From: Lachnospiraceae bacterium
GTDB lineage: Bacteria; Bacillota; Clostridia; Lachnospirales; Lachnospiraceae
DNA length: 64,000 nucleotides
Direction: 5' to 3'
Assembly (NCBI GenBank): GCA_910574805.1
Contig: CAJTCV010000007.1
Location: forward strand, 1 to 64,000
In this document: positions 23,994 to 33,407 of the stretch, one piece after another
Layout of the letters: each line of letters starts with the position of its first letter
How positions within the stretch are numbered: the stretch's first letter is position 1
Translations under genes and position numbers: made by a program
The notes under the pieces: generated by a model
What the model was told of the DNA's origin: nothing
Databases searched by the model: none
What the model saw: only the letters and a program-made list of their open reading frames with translations

Positions 23994-25102
23994 AAATTAA
24001 TGTAACAAAAAGTTCCATGCCGGATTTTAAAGAATATTGTGATGAGATCAAAGATTTATGGGAGTCATGCTGGCTCACTAATATGGGTGAAAAACATAAG
24101 GAGTTACAGAGACAATTGAAAGCATATCTTCAGGCGGAAGATGTGGATTTGGTGACAAACGGGCATATGGCACTGGAATTGTCAATGCAGGCACTTCAAC
24201 TGACCGGAGAAGTGATCACAACACCATTTACTTTTATTTCTACAACCCATGCGATTGTACGCAATGGTTTAACACCTGTATTTTGTGATATTAACAGGGA
24301 CGATTATACGATGGATGTTTCCAGAATCGAACAGCTTATTACGGATAAAACTTCAGCTATTGTTCCGGTACATGTATATGGGAATGTTTGTGATGTGGAT
24401 GAGATTTCCAGAATTGCAACCAGGTATGGACTGAAAGTAATCTATGATGCGGCACATACGTTCGGGGTGAAATATAAAGGAGAAGGAATTGCAAAGTTTG
24501 GGGATGTTTCCTGCTATAGCTTTCATGCTACAAAAGTGTTTCATACAATAGAGGGAGGTGCAATTTGTTATAAAGACAGAGCATTTGGAGAGATTATCGG
24601 ACGTTTGAAAGACTTTGGAATTTGTGATGAGGAAGCTGTGACAGAGATTGGCCCAAATGCTAAAATGAATGAATTTTGTGCTGCTATGGGATTATGTAAT
24701 CTTCGCCATGTGGATGGTGAAATCAGAAAAAGAAAAACAATTGTGGAAAGATATCGAGAAAAGCTGGAGGGTGCAGATGGGATAAAACTTCCGCCGGTTC
24801 AAAAAGATGTCACTTCTAATTATGCTTATTTTCCAGTTGTTTTTGATGAGACGCGATTTGGAGTTGGAAGAGATGCTGTGAGAGAGAGACTTGCAGAAAA
24901 TGAGGTTGGAGCCAGAAAATACTTTTATCCGCTTACCAGTGAGTATTCCTGCTATGAAAATAAGTATGATACTAAAAAAACACCAGTTGCCGATTGGGTA
25001 AGCAAAAGAGTTCTTACGTTACCATTGTATGCGGATCTGGATATATCTACAGTGGATGTAATTTGTGACTTGATCCTGCAATGTGGGAAGAGTGCTGTAT
25101 GA
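23990..25102 (+). CDS. DegT/DnrJ/EryC1-family sugar aminotransferase
   Basis: 370-residue PLP enzyme. 'TNGHMALELSMQAL' and 'VIYDAAHTFG' are the family's cofactor-binding segments. Lys182 in 'SFHATKVFHTIEGG' forms the PLP imine. The pattern 'TTPFTFISTTHAIVRNGLTPVFCDI' and the 'FHATK' context resemble enzymes making dTDP-4-amino-4,6-dideoxy sugars (VioA/FdtB-like). If so, its keto-sugar must come from rmlAB elsewhere, since none is here. ATG 23990 overlaps the flippase stop by 4 bases; upstream ATGs lie inside the flippase gene. Confidence 0.85.
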   Translation: MKINVTKSSMPDFKEYCDEIKDLWESCWLTNMGEKHKELQRQLKAYLQAEDVDLVTNGHMALELSMQALQLTGEVITTPFTFISTTHAIVRNGLTPVFCDINRDDYTMDVSRIEQLITDKTSAIVPVHVYGNVCDVDEISRIATRYGLKVIYDAAHTFGVKYKGEGIAKFGDVSCYSFHATKVFHTIEGGAICYKDRAFGEIIGRLKDFGICDEEAVTEIGPNAKMNEFCAAMGLCNLRHVDGEIRKRKTIVERYREKLEGADGIKLPPVQKDVTSNYAYFPVVFDETRFGVGRDAVRERLAENEVGARKYFYPLTSEYSCYENKYDTKKTPVADWVSKRVLTLPLYADLDISTVDVICDLILQCGKSAV

Positions 25103-25106
25103 CAGT

Positions 25107-25125
25107 TTTTACACCACTTGTAAAA
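25107..25125 (+). terminator. Small AT-rich hairpin at a module boundary
   Basis: TTTTACA (25107-25113) and TGTAAAA (25119-25125) form a 7-bp stem with a 5-base loop just after the aminotransferase stop. It lacks a clean T-run, so it is at best a weak terminator. It marks the change from AT-rich to GC-richer genes. Confidence 0.35.
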
Positions 25126-25189
25126 TAAACCCAAAGGTGATAAACTATTACAGAATATGGGGAGGAAATACAATCGTAGGAGCATCTGA

Positions 25190-27064
25190 ATGTTGAAAAA
25201 TAAAAATCTGATCTGCCGGATCCTGCTTCTGATGATGGTCGACGCCATGATCATCACCATAGCGGGCCCTATGGCGATCTACCTGCGCTACAATTTTATC
25301 TGGGAGCAGCAGGCAATTATCTTTATTGAATATATTTTCCGATATCTTCCCGTGAATCTTCTGCTGTCCCTTCTGATCTTCTGGATGTGCAGACTGTACC
25401 GGGGGATCTGGAAATATGCCAGCGCGTCAGATCTGGCCAATATCCTGATTGGGTGCTTCTTCTCAGCGGCTGCCCAGACAGTTGGAATGAAACTGCTCCG
25501 CCTGCCGTTTCCGCGGAGCTATCCGTTCATGTATTTTGCAATCCTGTCTGCGGGAATCTCAACGTTTCGGTTTTCTTATCGGATCCTCGGCTACATCCAG
25601 TCCAGGCGCGAGGGCATGCTGAAAGCGGGGAAAAAGAATACCATGATCGTGGGCGCCGGCGAGGCGGGTTATACACTCCTGAAGGAACTGCAGAACAGCC
25701 GGTTTGTGGGTCAGAACGTGTGCTGTATCGTAGATGACGATCCGGGGAAGCAGGGAAAATATCTGCGGGGGGTGCTGGTAGCCGGGACCCGGCATGATAT
25801 CTGCCGGCTGGCAGAGGAATATGATATTGACGAGATCATGATCGCAATTCCTTCGGCAAGCCATGGAATGATACAGGAGATCCTGGATATCTGCAGCCGG
25901 ACCAGTTGTCAGCTGAAAGTGCTCCCGGGCCTGTACCAGCTGGTAAACGGCGAAGTCAGTGTGTCCAGGCTTCGCAATGTGGAGATTGAGGATCTGCTGG
26001 GAAGAGCGCCGGTGGATACACAGATCGACAGCATTATGGACTATGTATCCGGAAAGACGGTTCTGGTGACCGGCGGCGGCGGGTCCATCGGCAGTGAGCT
26101 GTGCCGCCAGATCGCCATGCACGAGCCCAGGCGTCTGATCATCTTTGATATTTATGAGAATAATGCGTATGATATCCAACAGGAATTAAAGAGAAGGTAT
26201 CCGGATCTTGATCTGGTCGCTCTGATCGGTTCGGTGCGGAATACCCATCGGATCAACAATGTGTTTGAAAAGTATCGTCCGGACATTGTCTATCACGCGG
26301 CAGCGCATAAGCATGTGCCTTTGATGGAAGACAGTCCCAATGAGGCAATCAAAAATAATGTGCTTGGAACTTACAAGACGGCACAGGCAGCGGACCGGTT
26401 CCATGCGTCGCGCTTTGTGCTGATCTCCACTGACAAAGCCGTGAACCCCACTAATATCATGGGCGCATCCAAGCGGCTCTGCGAGATGGTGATCCAGATG
26501 ATGAATCACAGGTCCAGGACGGAATTTGTGGCAGTGCGGTTTGGAAATGTGCTGGGCAGCAACGGAAGTGTGATTCCGCTGTTTAAGAAACAGATTGAGG
26601 AAGGAGGGCCGGTGACGGTCACTCATCCGGATATCATCCGGTATTTTATGACGATTCCGGAGGCTGTCTCTCTGGTTCTGCAGGCGGGCGCCCAGGCAAA
26701 AGGCGGAGAGATCTTCGTTCTCGATATGGGGAAACCGGTGAAGATCTTGGATCTGGCACTGAATCTGATTCGTCTCTCAGGCTACAGGCCCTACGAGGAT
26801 ATCGATATCCGGTTCACCGGCCTTCGTCCGGGTGAGAAGCTGTACGAAGAACTTCTCATGAGCGAAGAGGGGCTCCAGAGTACGGAAAATGAACTGATTC
26901 ATATTGGAAAACCCATTGAATTTGATGAAGAACGGTTCTGTCAGCAGCTGAAAGAGCTGGACGAGCTGTCCAGGCAGGACAGCCCGAAGATCAAGGAAAA
27001 GGTGATGGAGATCGTTCCCACTTATCATATGGAAGAAAATATAGCAGAAAAGAGGCAGGGATAA
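25190..27064 (+). CDS. PglF/CapD-type UDP-GlcNAc 4,6-dehydratase
   Basis: 624-residue membrane-bound SDR. Four N-terminal transmembrane helices (about 8-125) are followed by a CoA-binding-like Rossmann fold ('KKNTMIVGAGEAGYTLLKEL') and the catalytic extended SDR domain with 'GKTVLVTGGGGSIGSELCRQI' (about 289-310). 'STDKAVNPTNIMGASKR' has Met where classical SDRs have the catalytic Tyr, as in PglF/WbpM-type dehydratases. Product: UDP-2-acetamido-2,6-dideoxy-4-ulose. The next two genes are PglE- and PglC-like, so this opens a bacillosamine-like initiation module. AGGAG lies upstream of the ATG. Confidence 0.9.
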   Translation: MLKNKNLICRILLLMMVDAMIITIAGPMAIYLRYNFIWEQQAIIFIEYIFRYLPVNLLLSLLIFWMCRLYRGIWKYASASDLANILIGCFFSAAAQTVGMKLLRLPFPRSYPFMYFAILSAGISTFRFSYRILGYIQSRREGMLKAGKKNTMIVGAGEAGYTLLKELQNSRFVGQNVCCIVDDDPGKQGKYLRGVLVAGTRHDICRLAEEYDIDEIMIAIPSASHGMIQEILDICSRTSCQLKVLPGLYQLVNGEVSVSRLRNVEIEDLLGRAPVDTQIDSIMDYVSGKTVLVTGGGGSIGSELCRQIAMHEPRRLIIFDIYENNAYDIQQELKRRYPDLDLVALIGSVRNTHRINNVFEKYRPDIVYHAAAHKHVPLMEDSPNEAIKNNVLGTYKTAQAADRFHASRFVLISTDKAVNPTNIMGASKRLCEMVIQMMNHRSRTEFVAVRFGNVLGSNGSVIPLFKKQIEEGGPVTVTHPDIIRYFMTIPEAVSLVLQAGAQAKGGEIFVLDMGKPVKILDLALNLIRLSGYRPYEDIDIRFTGLRPGEKLYEELLMSEEGLQSTENELIHIGKPIEFDEERFCQQLKELDELSRQDSPKIKEKVMEIVPTYHMEENIAEKRQG

Positions 27065-28197
27065 TGGCACATATTTATCTGGCTTCCCCGCATATGAGTG
27101 CGGAGGGTTATGAGCAGGAGTATATTAAAGAAGCGTTTGATACCAACTGGATCGCTCCGTTGGGGAAAAATGTAAATGAATTTGAGAAAGAGCTGGCGGC
27201 TTATGTGGGCGCCAAAGATGCGGCGGCACTGTCTGCGGGGACAGCAGCGATTCATCTGGCTCTGAAAGCAGCCGGTGTAAAAGAGGGGGATGTGGTCTTC
27301 TGTCAGGATCTGACCTTTTCGGCCACGGCCAATCCCATCGTCTATGAAAAGGCAGTTCCGGTGTTCATCGACAGTGATCACAGGACCTGGAATATGTCCC
27401 CGGATGCGCTGGAGCGCGCATTTGAAACATATCCCGGAGTAAAGGCGGTACTGCCGGTTCACCTGTATGGTCTTCCGGCTGACATGGAACAGATCATGGA
27501 TATCTGCAGGAGACACGGCGTACCGGTAATCGAGGATGCGGCGGAGAGCCTTGGTTCTTATTATCACGGACAGCATACAGGAACATTTGGAGATTACGGA
27601 ATCTTCTCCTTTAATGGAAACAAGATCATCACCACTTCCGGGGGCGGCATGCTGGTCTGCAATCTGGAGGAGGAAAAAGCGCAGGAGCGGATGAAGAAGG
27701 CCCGTTTCTGGGCGACTCAGGCCCGGGAACCGGCCCGCCATTATGAACATAAGGAAATTGGATATAATTACCGTATGAGTAATATTGTTGCCGGTATCGG
27801 AAGAGGACAGCTGAAAGTGCTGGAGCAGAGGGTGGAGCAGAAGAGAAAGATCTTTGCCTGTTATCAGGAACATCTGGGAGATCTGCCTGGAGTCTCGTTT
27901 ATGCCGCTGCATGAGGAAGAGAGAGCGAACTGCTGGCTGAGCGTGATGCAGTTGTCGGCAGATTGTCCGGTGCGGCCTCTGGATGTGATGATCGCGCTGG
28001 AAAAGGGCGATATTGAGAGCCGTCCCGTGTGGAAGCCCATGCACCTGCAGCCGGTGTTTGCGAAGTGCGGCTATGTGGATAATGGAAATGTGGGCACTTC
28101 CCTGTTCCGTCAGGGCGTCTGCCTGCCCAGTGACACGAAGATGACAGAGGAAGATCTTAAGAGAGTCTGCGGAATCATCAGAGGATTGTGGAAATAG
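27064..28197 (+). CDS. PglE-type UDP-4-amino-sugar aminotransferase
   Basis: 377-residue DegT-family PLP enzyme. Lys187 in 'FSFNGNKIITTSGGG' binds PLP. 'DTNWIAPLGKNVNEFE', 'SAGTAAIHLALKAAG' and 'IEDAAESLGSYYHGQHTGTFG' are close to PglE/PseC-type aminotransferases. It probably converts the 4-keto product of the preceding dehydratase to UDP-4-amino-2-acetamido-2,4,6-trideoxyhexose. Its start overlaps the dehydratase stop by one base, and it abuts the PglC-like gene. Confidence 0.9.
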   Translation: MAHIYLASPHMSAEGYEQEYIKEAFDTNWIAPLGKNVNEFEKELAAYVGAKDAAALSAGTAAIHLALKAAGVKEGDVVFCQDLTFSATANPIVYEKAVPVFIDSDHRTWNMSPDALERAFETYPGVKAVLPVHLYGLPADMEQIMDICRRHGVPVIEDAAESLGSYYHGQHTGTFGDYGIFSFNGNKIITTSGGGMLVCNLEEEKAQERMKKARFWATQAREPARHYEHKEIGYNYRMSNIVAGIGRGQLKVLEQRVEQKRKIFACYQEHLGDLPGVSFMPLHEEERANCWLSVMQLSADCPVRPLDVMIALEKGDIESRPVWKPMHLQPVFAKCGYVDNGNVGTSLFRQGVCLPSDTKMTEEDLKRVCGIIRGLWK

Positions 28198-28893
28198 ATG
28201 AAACAGGGAATTTATGCAGGATGTATCAAACGGGAGCTGGACGTTCTGCTGTCTGCGGCAGCGCTTGTGATCTTCAGCCCGGTTATGGCTGTGGTTGCGT
28301 TTCAGGTGCGGCGAAGGCTCGGGAGTCCGGTGCTGTTTACCCAGCTTCGTCCGGGGAAGGGCGAGCGGATCTTCAAGATGTACAAGTTTCGTACCATGAC
28401 GGATGAGCGGGATGGAGAGGGGAACCTTTTGCCGGATGAGGTGCGGCTGACGGAATTTGGGAAATTTCTGAGGGACAGCAGTCTGGACGAGCTGCCGGAG
28501 CTTTTTAATATCCTGAAGGGGGATATGAGTATTGTAGGTCCCAGGCCTCAGCTTGTCCGGGATATGGTTTTTATGACCCGGGAGCAGAGACGGCGCCACA
28601 GAGTCGCACAGGGGCTCACAGGGCTTGCGCAGGTGAACGGACGAAACAATATATCCTGGGAAGAAAAGCTGTCTTACGATCAGAAGTATGTAAAAAGAAT
28701 TACATTTCTGGGTGATCTTCGGATCCTGCTCCGGACAGTGGGAAATGTATGGAAGAAAGAGGATATCAATACAGACGGGATGGCGACGGCGGAAGATCTG
28801 GGCGATTATCTCCTGCGTACGGGACAGGTGGATCGGGAGACGTATGACAGAAAGCAGCGGATCGCCGAAAGACTCTGTGAGAAAAACAGCTGA
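28198..28893 (+). CDS. PglC-type initiating phosphoglycosyl transferase
   Basis: 231 residues, a small monotopic (re-entrant helix) transferase that moves sugar-1-phosphate onto undecaprenyl phosphate and starts the repeat unit. One N-terminal hydrophobic helix (about 14-34, with a Ser-Pro helix break) is followed by the core '[54 protein letters not shown]', including the catalytic Asp-Glu pair and GPRP. About 50 extra residues after the core are not part of the catalytic unit. Neighbours PglF and PglE suggest a 4-amino-4,6-dideoxy-GlcNAc donor. Confidence 0.92.
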   Translation: MKQGIYAGCIKRELDVLLSAAALVIFSPVMAVVAFQVRRRLGSPVLFTQLRPGKGERIFKMYKFRTMTDERDGEGNLLPDEVRLTEFGKFLRDSSLDELPELFNILKGDMSIVGPRPQLVRDMVFMTREQRRRHRVAQGLTGLAQVNGRNNISWEEKLSYDQKYVKRITFLGDLRILLRTVGNVWKKEDINTDGMATAEDLGDYLLRTGQVDRETYDRKQRIAERLCEKNS

Positions 28894-28906
28894 AAGGAAA
28901 AGACGG

Positions 28907-29752
28907 ATGGATAAGGATTGGGAATATTACAATCATGCGTTGATCCCGACGACGGCTCCCCATGTGACGCCGGATACTTCCTGGATGAAAGACCGGAAGA
29001 AATGGCGGGAGCTGGCAGACGGCAGGCATCCGTTATTTGCAAGGTGGACGACGGATTTTGACTGTCAGGAAGAGACGCAGTGGTGGTGTCTGGTGAAGGA
29101 TACGCCATTTGATCTCATGTCTTTAAAATCCAGTCGCCGGAGTCTGATCACAAGAGGATTAAAAAGAGTTGATGTAAAGGTGATCATTCCGGCGGATTAC
29201 GCAGCGCAGATGGCGAATGTTCTGATAAAGGCATGGAAATCCTACGATGAATCCTATGAAGAGGGAGAGGACAGGCAGAAACTGACAGCGGAATTTTTGC
29301 AGATGACAGAAGAAAATCTGGGGAATTCGGAATATCTGGGAGCATTTTTGAAGGATACGGATACCATGATCGGATACAGCATCTATGACCTTTATGAAGA
29401 CTGGGTAGAATATTCAGCGGTAAAGACAGATCCGGAATATCTGAATACACAGGTGAATGCGGCACTCGTATACTATGGTCTGGAGCGTTATATGAAGCCG
29501 GGGATCAGGTATATCCTGGGTGGCTGGCGTACAATGGTCCATGATACGAATTATCAGGATTATTTATTGAAAAATTTTGGATATCGAAAAGCTTACTGCA
29601 GACTTCATATTCGATACCGCTGGTGGATGAAGCTGGCCGTTGCATTTTTGTATCCTTTTCGGAATGCACTGGGAAAATATTCCCGGAATAAATGGCTGTA
29701 TCAGATATGGTGTGCTTTAAGACAGGAGGAGATCCACCGAACTTTCAGCTGA
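28907..29752 (+). CDS. GNAT/FemAB-like protein, candidate acyltransferase
   Basis: 281 residues, not firmly recognised. The segment from about residue 85 to 240 has the strand-helix order of a GNAT or FemAB half ('LITRGLKRVDVKVIIPADYAAQMANVLIKAWKSY', 'YLGAFLKDTDTMIGYSIYDL', 'NAALVYYGLERYM'). A typical Q/RxxGxG/A acetyl-CoA loop is not clear. It sits where a bacillosamine module would have PglD, yet PglD is a left-handed beta-helix, so this could be a non-homologous N-acyltransferase. The start at 28907 follows AAAGGA. Mostly soluble; a short hydrophobic patch lies near residue 245. Confidence 0.5.
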   Translation: MDKDWEYYNHALIPTTAPHVTPDTSWMKDRKKWRELADGRHPLFARWTTDFDCQEETQWWCLVKDTPFDLMSLKSSRRSLITRGLKRVDVKVIIPADYAAQMANVLIKAWKSYDESYEEGEDRQKLTAEFLQMTEENLGNSEYLGAFLKDTDTMIGYSIYDLYEDWVEYSAVKTDPEYLNTQVNAALVYYGLERYMKPGIRYILGGWRTMVHDTNYQDYLLKNFGYRKAYCRLHIRYRWWMKLAVAFLYPFRNALGKYSRNKWLYQIWCALRQEEIHRTFS

Positions 29753-29768
29753 AAAAGGAGATAAACTT

Positions 29769-31010
29769 ATGAACATCTGGCTTTTCAACCACTACGCAGT
29801 TCCGCCTGCCCTGTATCCGCTGGCGCGTCCGTATCATTTTGCAAATCATCTGCAGAAAAAAGGCCATAAGGTGACGATTTTTGCGGCCAGTTCCGTTCAT
29901 CTGTCAGATGAAAATCTGATTACCGACGGACGCCCCATGATCGCCAGACGGATCGACAACATCCGGTATGTGTTTTTGAAAGCAAGGAACTATGAAGGGA
30001 ACGGTATCAGGCGGATCCTGAACTTTTTTGACTATACGCTGCGGCTGTTTACGCAGACGGGGAAATTCAACCGGCCGGATGTGATCATGGCCACCTCGGT
30101 ACACCCTCTGACCTGTGTGGCAGGGATCCTGCTGGCGAAGAAATATCACTGCAGATGCGTGGTGGAGATCGCGGATCTGTGGCCGCTTACCCTGGTGGAA
30201 TATGGCGCGATCAGGGAAGGACAGCCGGTTACGAGACTTCTGTATGCACTGGAACACTGGATCTATAAAAAAGCAGATGCAGTGATCTTTACCATGCAGG
30301 GCGGAAAGCAGTATATCCGGGATATGGGCTGGGAATCGGATGTGGATCCCGATAAGATCTACTATATCAATAACGGCGTGGACCTGAAGCTCTACCGGGA
30401 GCAGGAGCAGGAGGAATGTCTGAAAGATCCGGATCTGGACCGGACGGATACCTTCAAGGTGATGTATACCGGTTCCATGGGGATCGCCAATTCCATGTAC
30501 GATCTTCTGGATGCGGCAAAGCTTCTGAAAGAATATCCGGATATCCGGTTTCTGCTGTTCGGGGGCGGCTATCTGGAAGAAGACCTGAAGAAATACTGCA
30601 GGGATCATGAGATCACCAATGTCCTGTTCAAAGGAAAGGTAAATAAAAAATATATCCCCGGCATCCTTTCCAGAGGGAATCTGAACATCATGACCGGGAT
30701 CAGCGACCGGGTTACAGATTATGGGCTGAGCATGAACAAAATGTTTGATTATATGGCCTCCGGAAAGCCTGTGGTATCCAATATCCGGACGAATTTTGAT
30801 ATTCTGGAAGAGACCCGGTGCGGCGTGAGCATAAAGGCGGGCAGCGCCCGGGAAATGGCGGATGCCGTGTACCGGTTTTATCAGATGGATGCCGGGACGT
30901 ATGACAGGTACTGCAGCAGTGCGCGGGAATCTGTGAAGCAGTACGATTTTGAACATCTGACAGAAGAACTGGAACGGATATTATGTGCCGAAGGGCAGGG
31001 CGTGAGGTAA
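29769..31010 (+). CDS. WbuB-like family 4 glycosyltransferase
   Basis: 413 residues, GT-B fold. 'MNIWLFNHYAVPPALYPLARPYHFANHLQKKGHKVTIFAAS' and 'VEIADLWPLTL' are hallmarks of WbuB-like GT4 enzymes, which commonly add the second sugar (often L-FucNAc or GalNAc) after a PglC/WbaP start. 'FKVMYTGSMGIANSMYDLLDAAKLL', 'FLLFGGGYLEEDL' and 'KMFDYMASGKPVVSN' form the C-terminal donor domain. It is a paralogue of the gene at 52775; each follows its own initiating transferase. Confidence 0.88.
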   Translation: MNIWLFNHYAVPPALYPLARPYHFANHLQKKGHKVTIFAASSVHLSDENLITDGRPMIARRIDNIRYVFLKARNYEGNGIRRILNFFDYTLRLFTQTGKFNRPDVIMATSVHPLTCVAGILLAKKYHCRCVVEIADLWPLTLVEYGAIREGQPVTRLLYALEHWIYKKADAVIFTMQGGKQYIRDMGWESDVDPDKIYYINNGVDLKLYREQEQEECLKDPDLDRTDTFKVMYTGSMGIANSMYDLLDAAKLLKEYPDIRFLLFGGGYLEEDLKKYCRDHEITNVLFKGKVNKKYIPGILSRGNLNIMTGISDRVTDYGLSMNKMFDYMASGKPVVSNIRTNFDILEETRCGVSIKAGSAREMADAVYRFYQMDAGTYDRYCSSARESVKQYDFEHLTEELERILCAEGQGVR

Positions 31011-31014
31011 GAGC

Positions 31015-32328
31015 ATGAAGCAACTGTTACTGGACAAAATTACAAAAAAAGAGATCACTGTCGGTGTCATCGGCCTTGGCTATGTGGGGCTTCCGCTGGC
31101 AGTGGAGAAGGCGAAAGCCGGATTTAGAACCATTGGTTTTGATGAGCAGGCGGTCAAAGTAGATATGGTGAACCAGGGCCACAACTATATCGGCGATGTG
31201 GTGGACAGGGATCTGAAGCGGCTGGTGGACGAAGGATTTCTGTCAGCAACCTCGGATTTCGGTTTTATCCGGGATGTGGATTTTATTGCCATCTGCGTGC
31301 CGACGCCTCTGGATATCCATCAGGAGCCGGATCTGAGCTGTGTCAGGGATTCCACGAAGGAGATTGCGAAGCATCTGAAGAAAAACACCATGGTGGTGCT
31401 GGAATCCACTACCTACCCCGGGACTACGGAAGAACTGGTGCGTCCGATTCTGGAGGAAGGCTCGGGGCTTGTCTGCGGAAAGGATTTTTATCTGGGCTTT
31501 TCTCCGGAGCGGGTGGACCCGGGAAATCTGATCTACAAGACCAAGAATACGCCCAAGGTGATCGGAGGCATCGGGAAAGACGCAACGGAAGTGATCGCGG
31601 CCATGTACCGGGCAGTTCTGGAGAGCGATGTGAAAGAGGTCTCTTCCCCCGCTATCGCGGAGATGGAGAAAATTCTGGAAAATACCTACCGGAATATCAA
31701 CATCGGCCTTATCAATGAGCTGGCCATGCTCTGTAACGAGATGGGGATCAGTATCTGGGAGGTGATCGACGCTGCCAGTACGAAGCCCTATGGATTTCAG
31801 GCGTTTTATCCGGGACCGGGGCTTGGAGGACACTGCATTCCCCTGGATCCCTACTATCTCTCCTGGAAGGCGCGGGAATATGGCTTCCATACTTCCATGA
31901 TCGAGAGTTCCATGATGATCAACGACCGGATGCCGGCATACTGCGTCAATCGTGCAGGGAAGATCCTGAACCGCTTTCAGAAGGCGTTGAATGGTTCCAC
32001 GGTGCTGGTGCTGGGAGTGGCGTACAAGCAGGATATCGATGATTACCGGGAAAGTCCGGCACTGCGTGTGATCGAAGAGCTGGAGAAGACAGGAGCCAGG
32101 GTCGTATATTTTGATCCATGGGTGAGACAGTATAAATATAAGGGACAGATCAGGAAAAGCGAGCCGGAGCTTGACCGGGAACTGATCGAGAAGGCAGATC
32201 TGGTCATGGTGACAGCTGCACATACCAATGTGGATTATGAGATGGTCCAGAGGTATGCCAGGGCAGTTTTTGACACGAAAAATGTCATGAAGGATCTGAA
32301 AAACAGAGAAAACATTGAGGTATTGTGA
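31015..32328 (+). CDS. WbpA-type UDP-GlcNAc 6-dehydrogenase
   Basis: 437 residues. Rossmann motif 'VGVIGLGYVGLPLAVEKAKAGF' near the N-terminus, 'CVPTPLD', 'VVLESTTYPGTTEELVRPIL', 'SPERVDPGN' and the catalytic Cys274 in 'GPGLGGHCIPLDPYYLSWKARE' define the UDP-glucose/GDP-mannose dehydrogenase family. 'ESTTYPGTTEE' and 'YKQDIDDYRESPALRV' fit the WbpA/WbpO branch that makes UDP-GlcNAcA. The next gene is WlbA/WbpB-like, which uses that product. GAGGT precedes the ATG by about 8 bases. Confidence 0.92.
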   Translation: MKQLLLDKITKKEITVGVIGLGYVGLPLAVEKAKAGFRTIGFDEQAVKVDMVNQGHNYIGDVVDRDLKRLVDEGFLSATSDFGFIRDVDFIAICVPTPLDIHQEPDLSCVRDSTKEIAKHLKKNTMVVLESTTYPGTTEELVRPILEEGSGLVCGKDFYLGFSPERVDPGNLIYKTKNTPKVIGGIGKDATEVIAAMYRAVLESDVKEVSSPAIAEMEKILENTYRNINIGLINELAMLCNEMGISIWEVIDAASTKPYGFQAFYPGPGLGGHCIPLDPYYLSWKAREYGFHTSMIESSMMINDRMPAYCVNRAGKILNRFQKALNGSTVLVLGVAYKQDIDDYRESPALRVIEELEKTGARVVYFDPWVRQYKYKGQIRKSEPELDRELIEKADLVMVTAAHTNVDYEMVQRYARAVFDTKNVMKDLKNRENIEVL

Positions 32329-33407
32329 TGAAATATGCATTGATCGGATGCGGGCGCATCGCTGTGAACCACGTCAAGGCGGTTCAGAATAACAGTCTGG
32401 AATTTGCAGCGGTATGTGATGTTGTACCGGAGCATATGGAGAAGCTGCTGTCCGGGAGCGGACTTTCGGCAGACACTTCCATTGCGCGCTATACGGACTA
32501 TAAAAAAATGATCCGGGAGATCCGGCCGGAGCTGGTGGGCATCGCCACGGAGAGCGGTATTCACGCCGAAATCGCACTGTTCTGTATCGATCACGGCGTA
32601 AACTGTATCATTGAAAAGCCCATTGCCATGTGTATGGAGGATGCGGATGAGATTGTCCGCCGGTGCGAAGAAAAAGGTGTGAAAGTGTCCGCGTGCCATC
32701 AGAACCGTTTTAATGTGGCGGTGCAGGAGACCAGAAGGGCCCTGGAAGCGGGACGGTTTGGAAAGCTGTCTCATGGTTCCATTCATGTGCGCTGGAACCG
32801 GAACAGGGGGTATTATGAGCAGGCGTCCTGGCGGGGAAAGTGGGCGTCGGACGGAGGCGCGCTTATGAACCAGTGTATCCATGGCATTGATCTGCTCCGT
32901 TGGATGCTGGGGGACGGGATCGAAGAGGTCTACGGGGTGACGAGGCAGCAGTTCCATCCCTGGCTGGAAGCAGAGGATCTGGGCATGGCAGTGGTAAAAT
33001 TCAAAAACGGAGCAGTCGCCACCATAGAGGGAACGACGAATGTATATCCCAGGAATCTGGAGGAAACCCTGTATCTTTTCGGAGAAAATGGGACGGTGAA
33101 GATCGGCGGAACCTCCACGAACAATATTGACGTATGGGAGTTCGCAGACGAGACGGAACAGGACAGCTCCAACAGGCATCTGCAGGAAGCAACCAGCAAT
33201 GTGTACGGGAATGGTCATACCAGTCTGTATGCGGATATGATCGATGCGATCCGGACGGACCGGAAGCCGTATGTGGATGCGGCCGCGGGCAGGAATGCAC
33301 TGGAACTGGTGCTGGCCATTTATAAGAGCCAGAAGAAAGGCATGCCGGTGAAGCTGCCGCTTACGGATTTTGGGAGTACGGATATGACGGGAGAATTCGA
33401 TGTTTAA
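32328..33407 (+). CDS. WlbA/WbpB-type 3-dehydrogenase (Gfo/Idh/MocA)
   Basis: 359 residues. N-terminal NAD domain 'YALIGCGRIAVNHVKAV', then 'IATESGIHAEIALFCIDHGVNCIIEKPIAM' (EKP motif, Lys for catalysis) and 'DGGALMNQCIHGIDLLRWMLG', close to WlbA. It oxidises C3 of UDP-GlcNAcA to a ketone for the DegT enzyme encoded at 37388. The ATG at 32328 is chosen over the GTG at 32325 because GAGG sits 7 bases before it; it overlaps the previous stop by one base. Confidence 0.9.
   Translation: MKYALIGCGRIAVNHVKAVQNNSLEFAAVCDVVPEHMEKLLSGSGLSADTSIARYTDYKKMIREIRPELVGIATESGIHAEIALFCIDHGVNCIIEKPIAMCMEDADEIVRRCEEKGVKVSACHQNRFNVAVQETRRALEAGRFGKLSHGSIHVRWNRNRGYYEQASWRGKWASDGGALMNQCIHGIDLLRWMLGDGIEEVYGVTRQQFHPWLEAEDLGMAVVKFKNGAVATIEGTTNVYPRNLEETLYLFGENGTVKIGGTSTNNIDVWEFADETEQDSSNRHLQEATSNVYGNGHTSLYADMIDAIRTDRKPYVDAAAGRNALELVLAIYKSQKKGMPVKLPLTDFGSTDMTGEFDV

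Noticed and set aside
27025-28599. Minus-strand open frame of 524 codons opposite the PglE/PglC-like genes
   Set aside because: Antisense shadow; it spans two overlapping real genes on the plus strand and has no recognisable domain.
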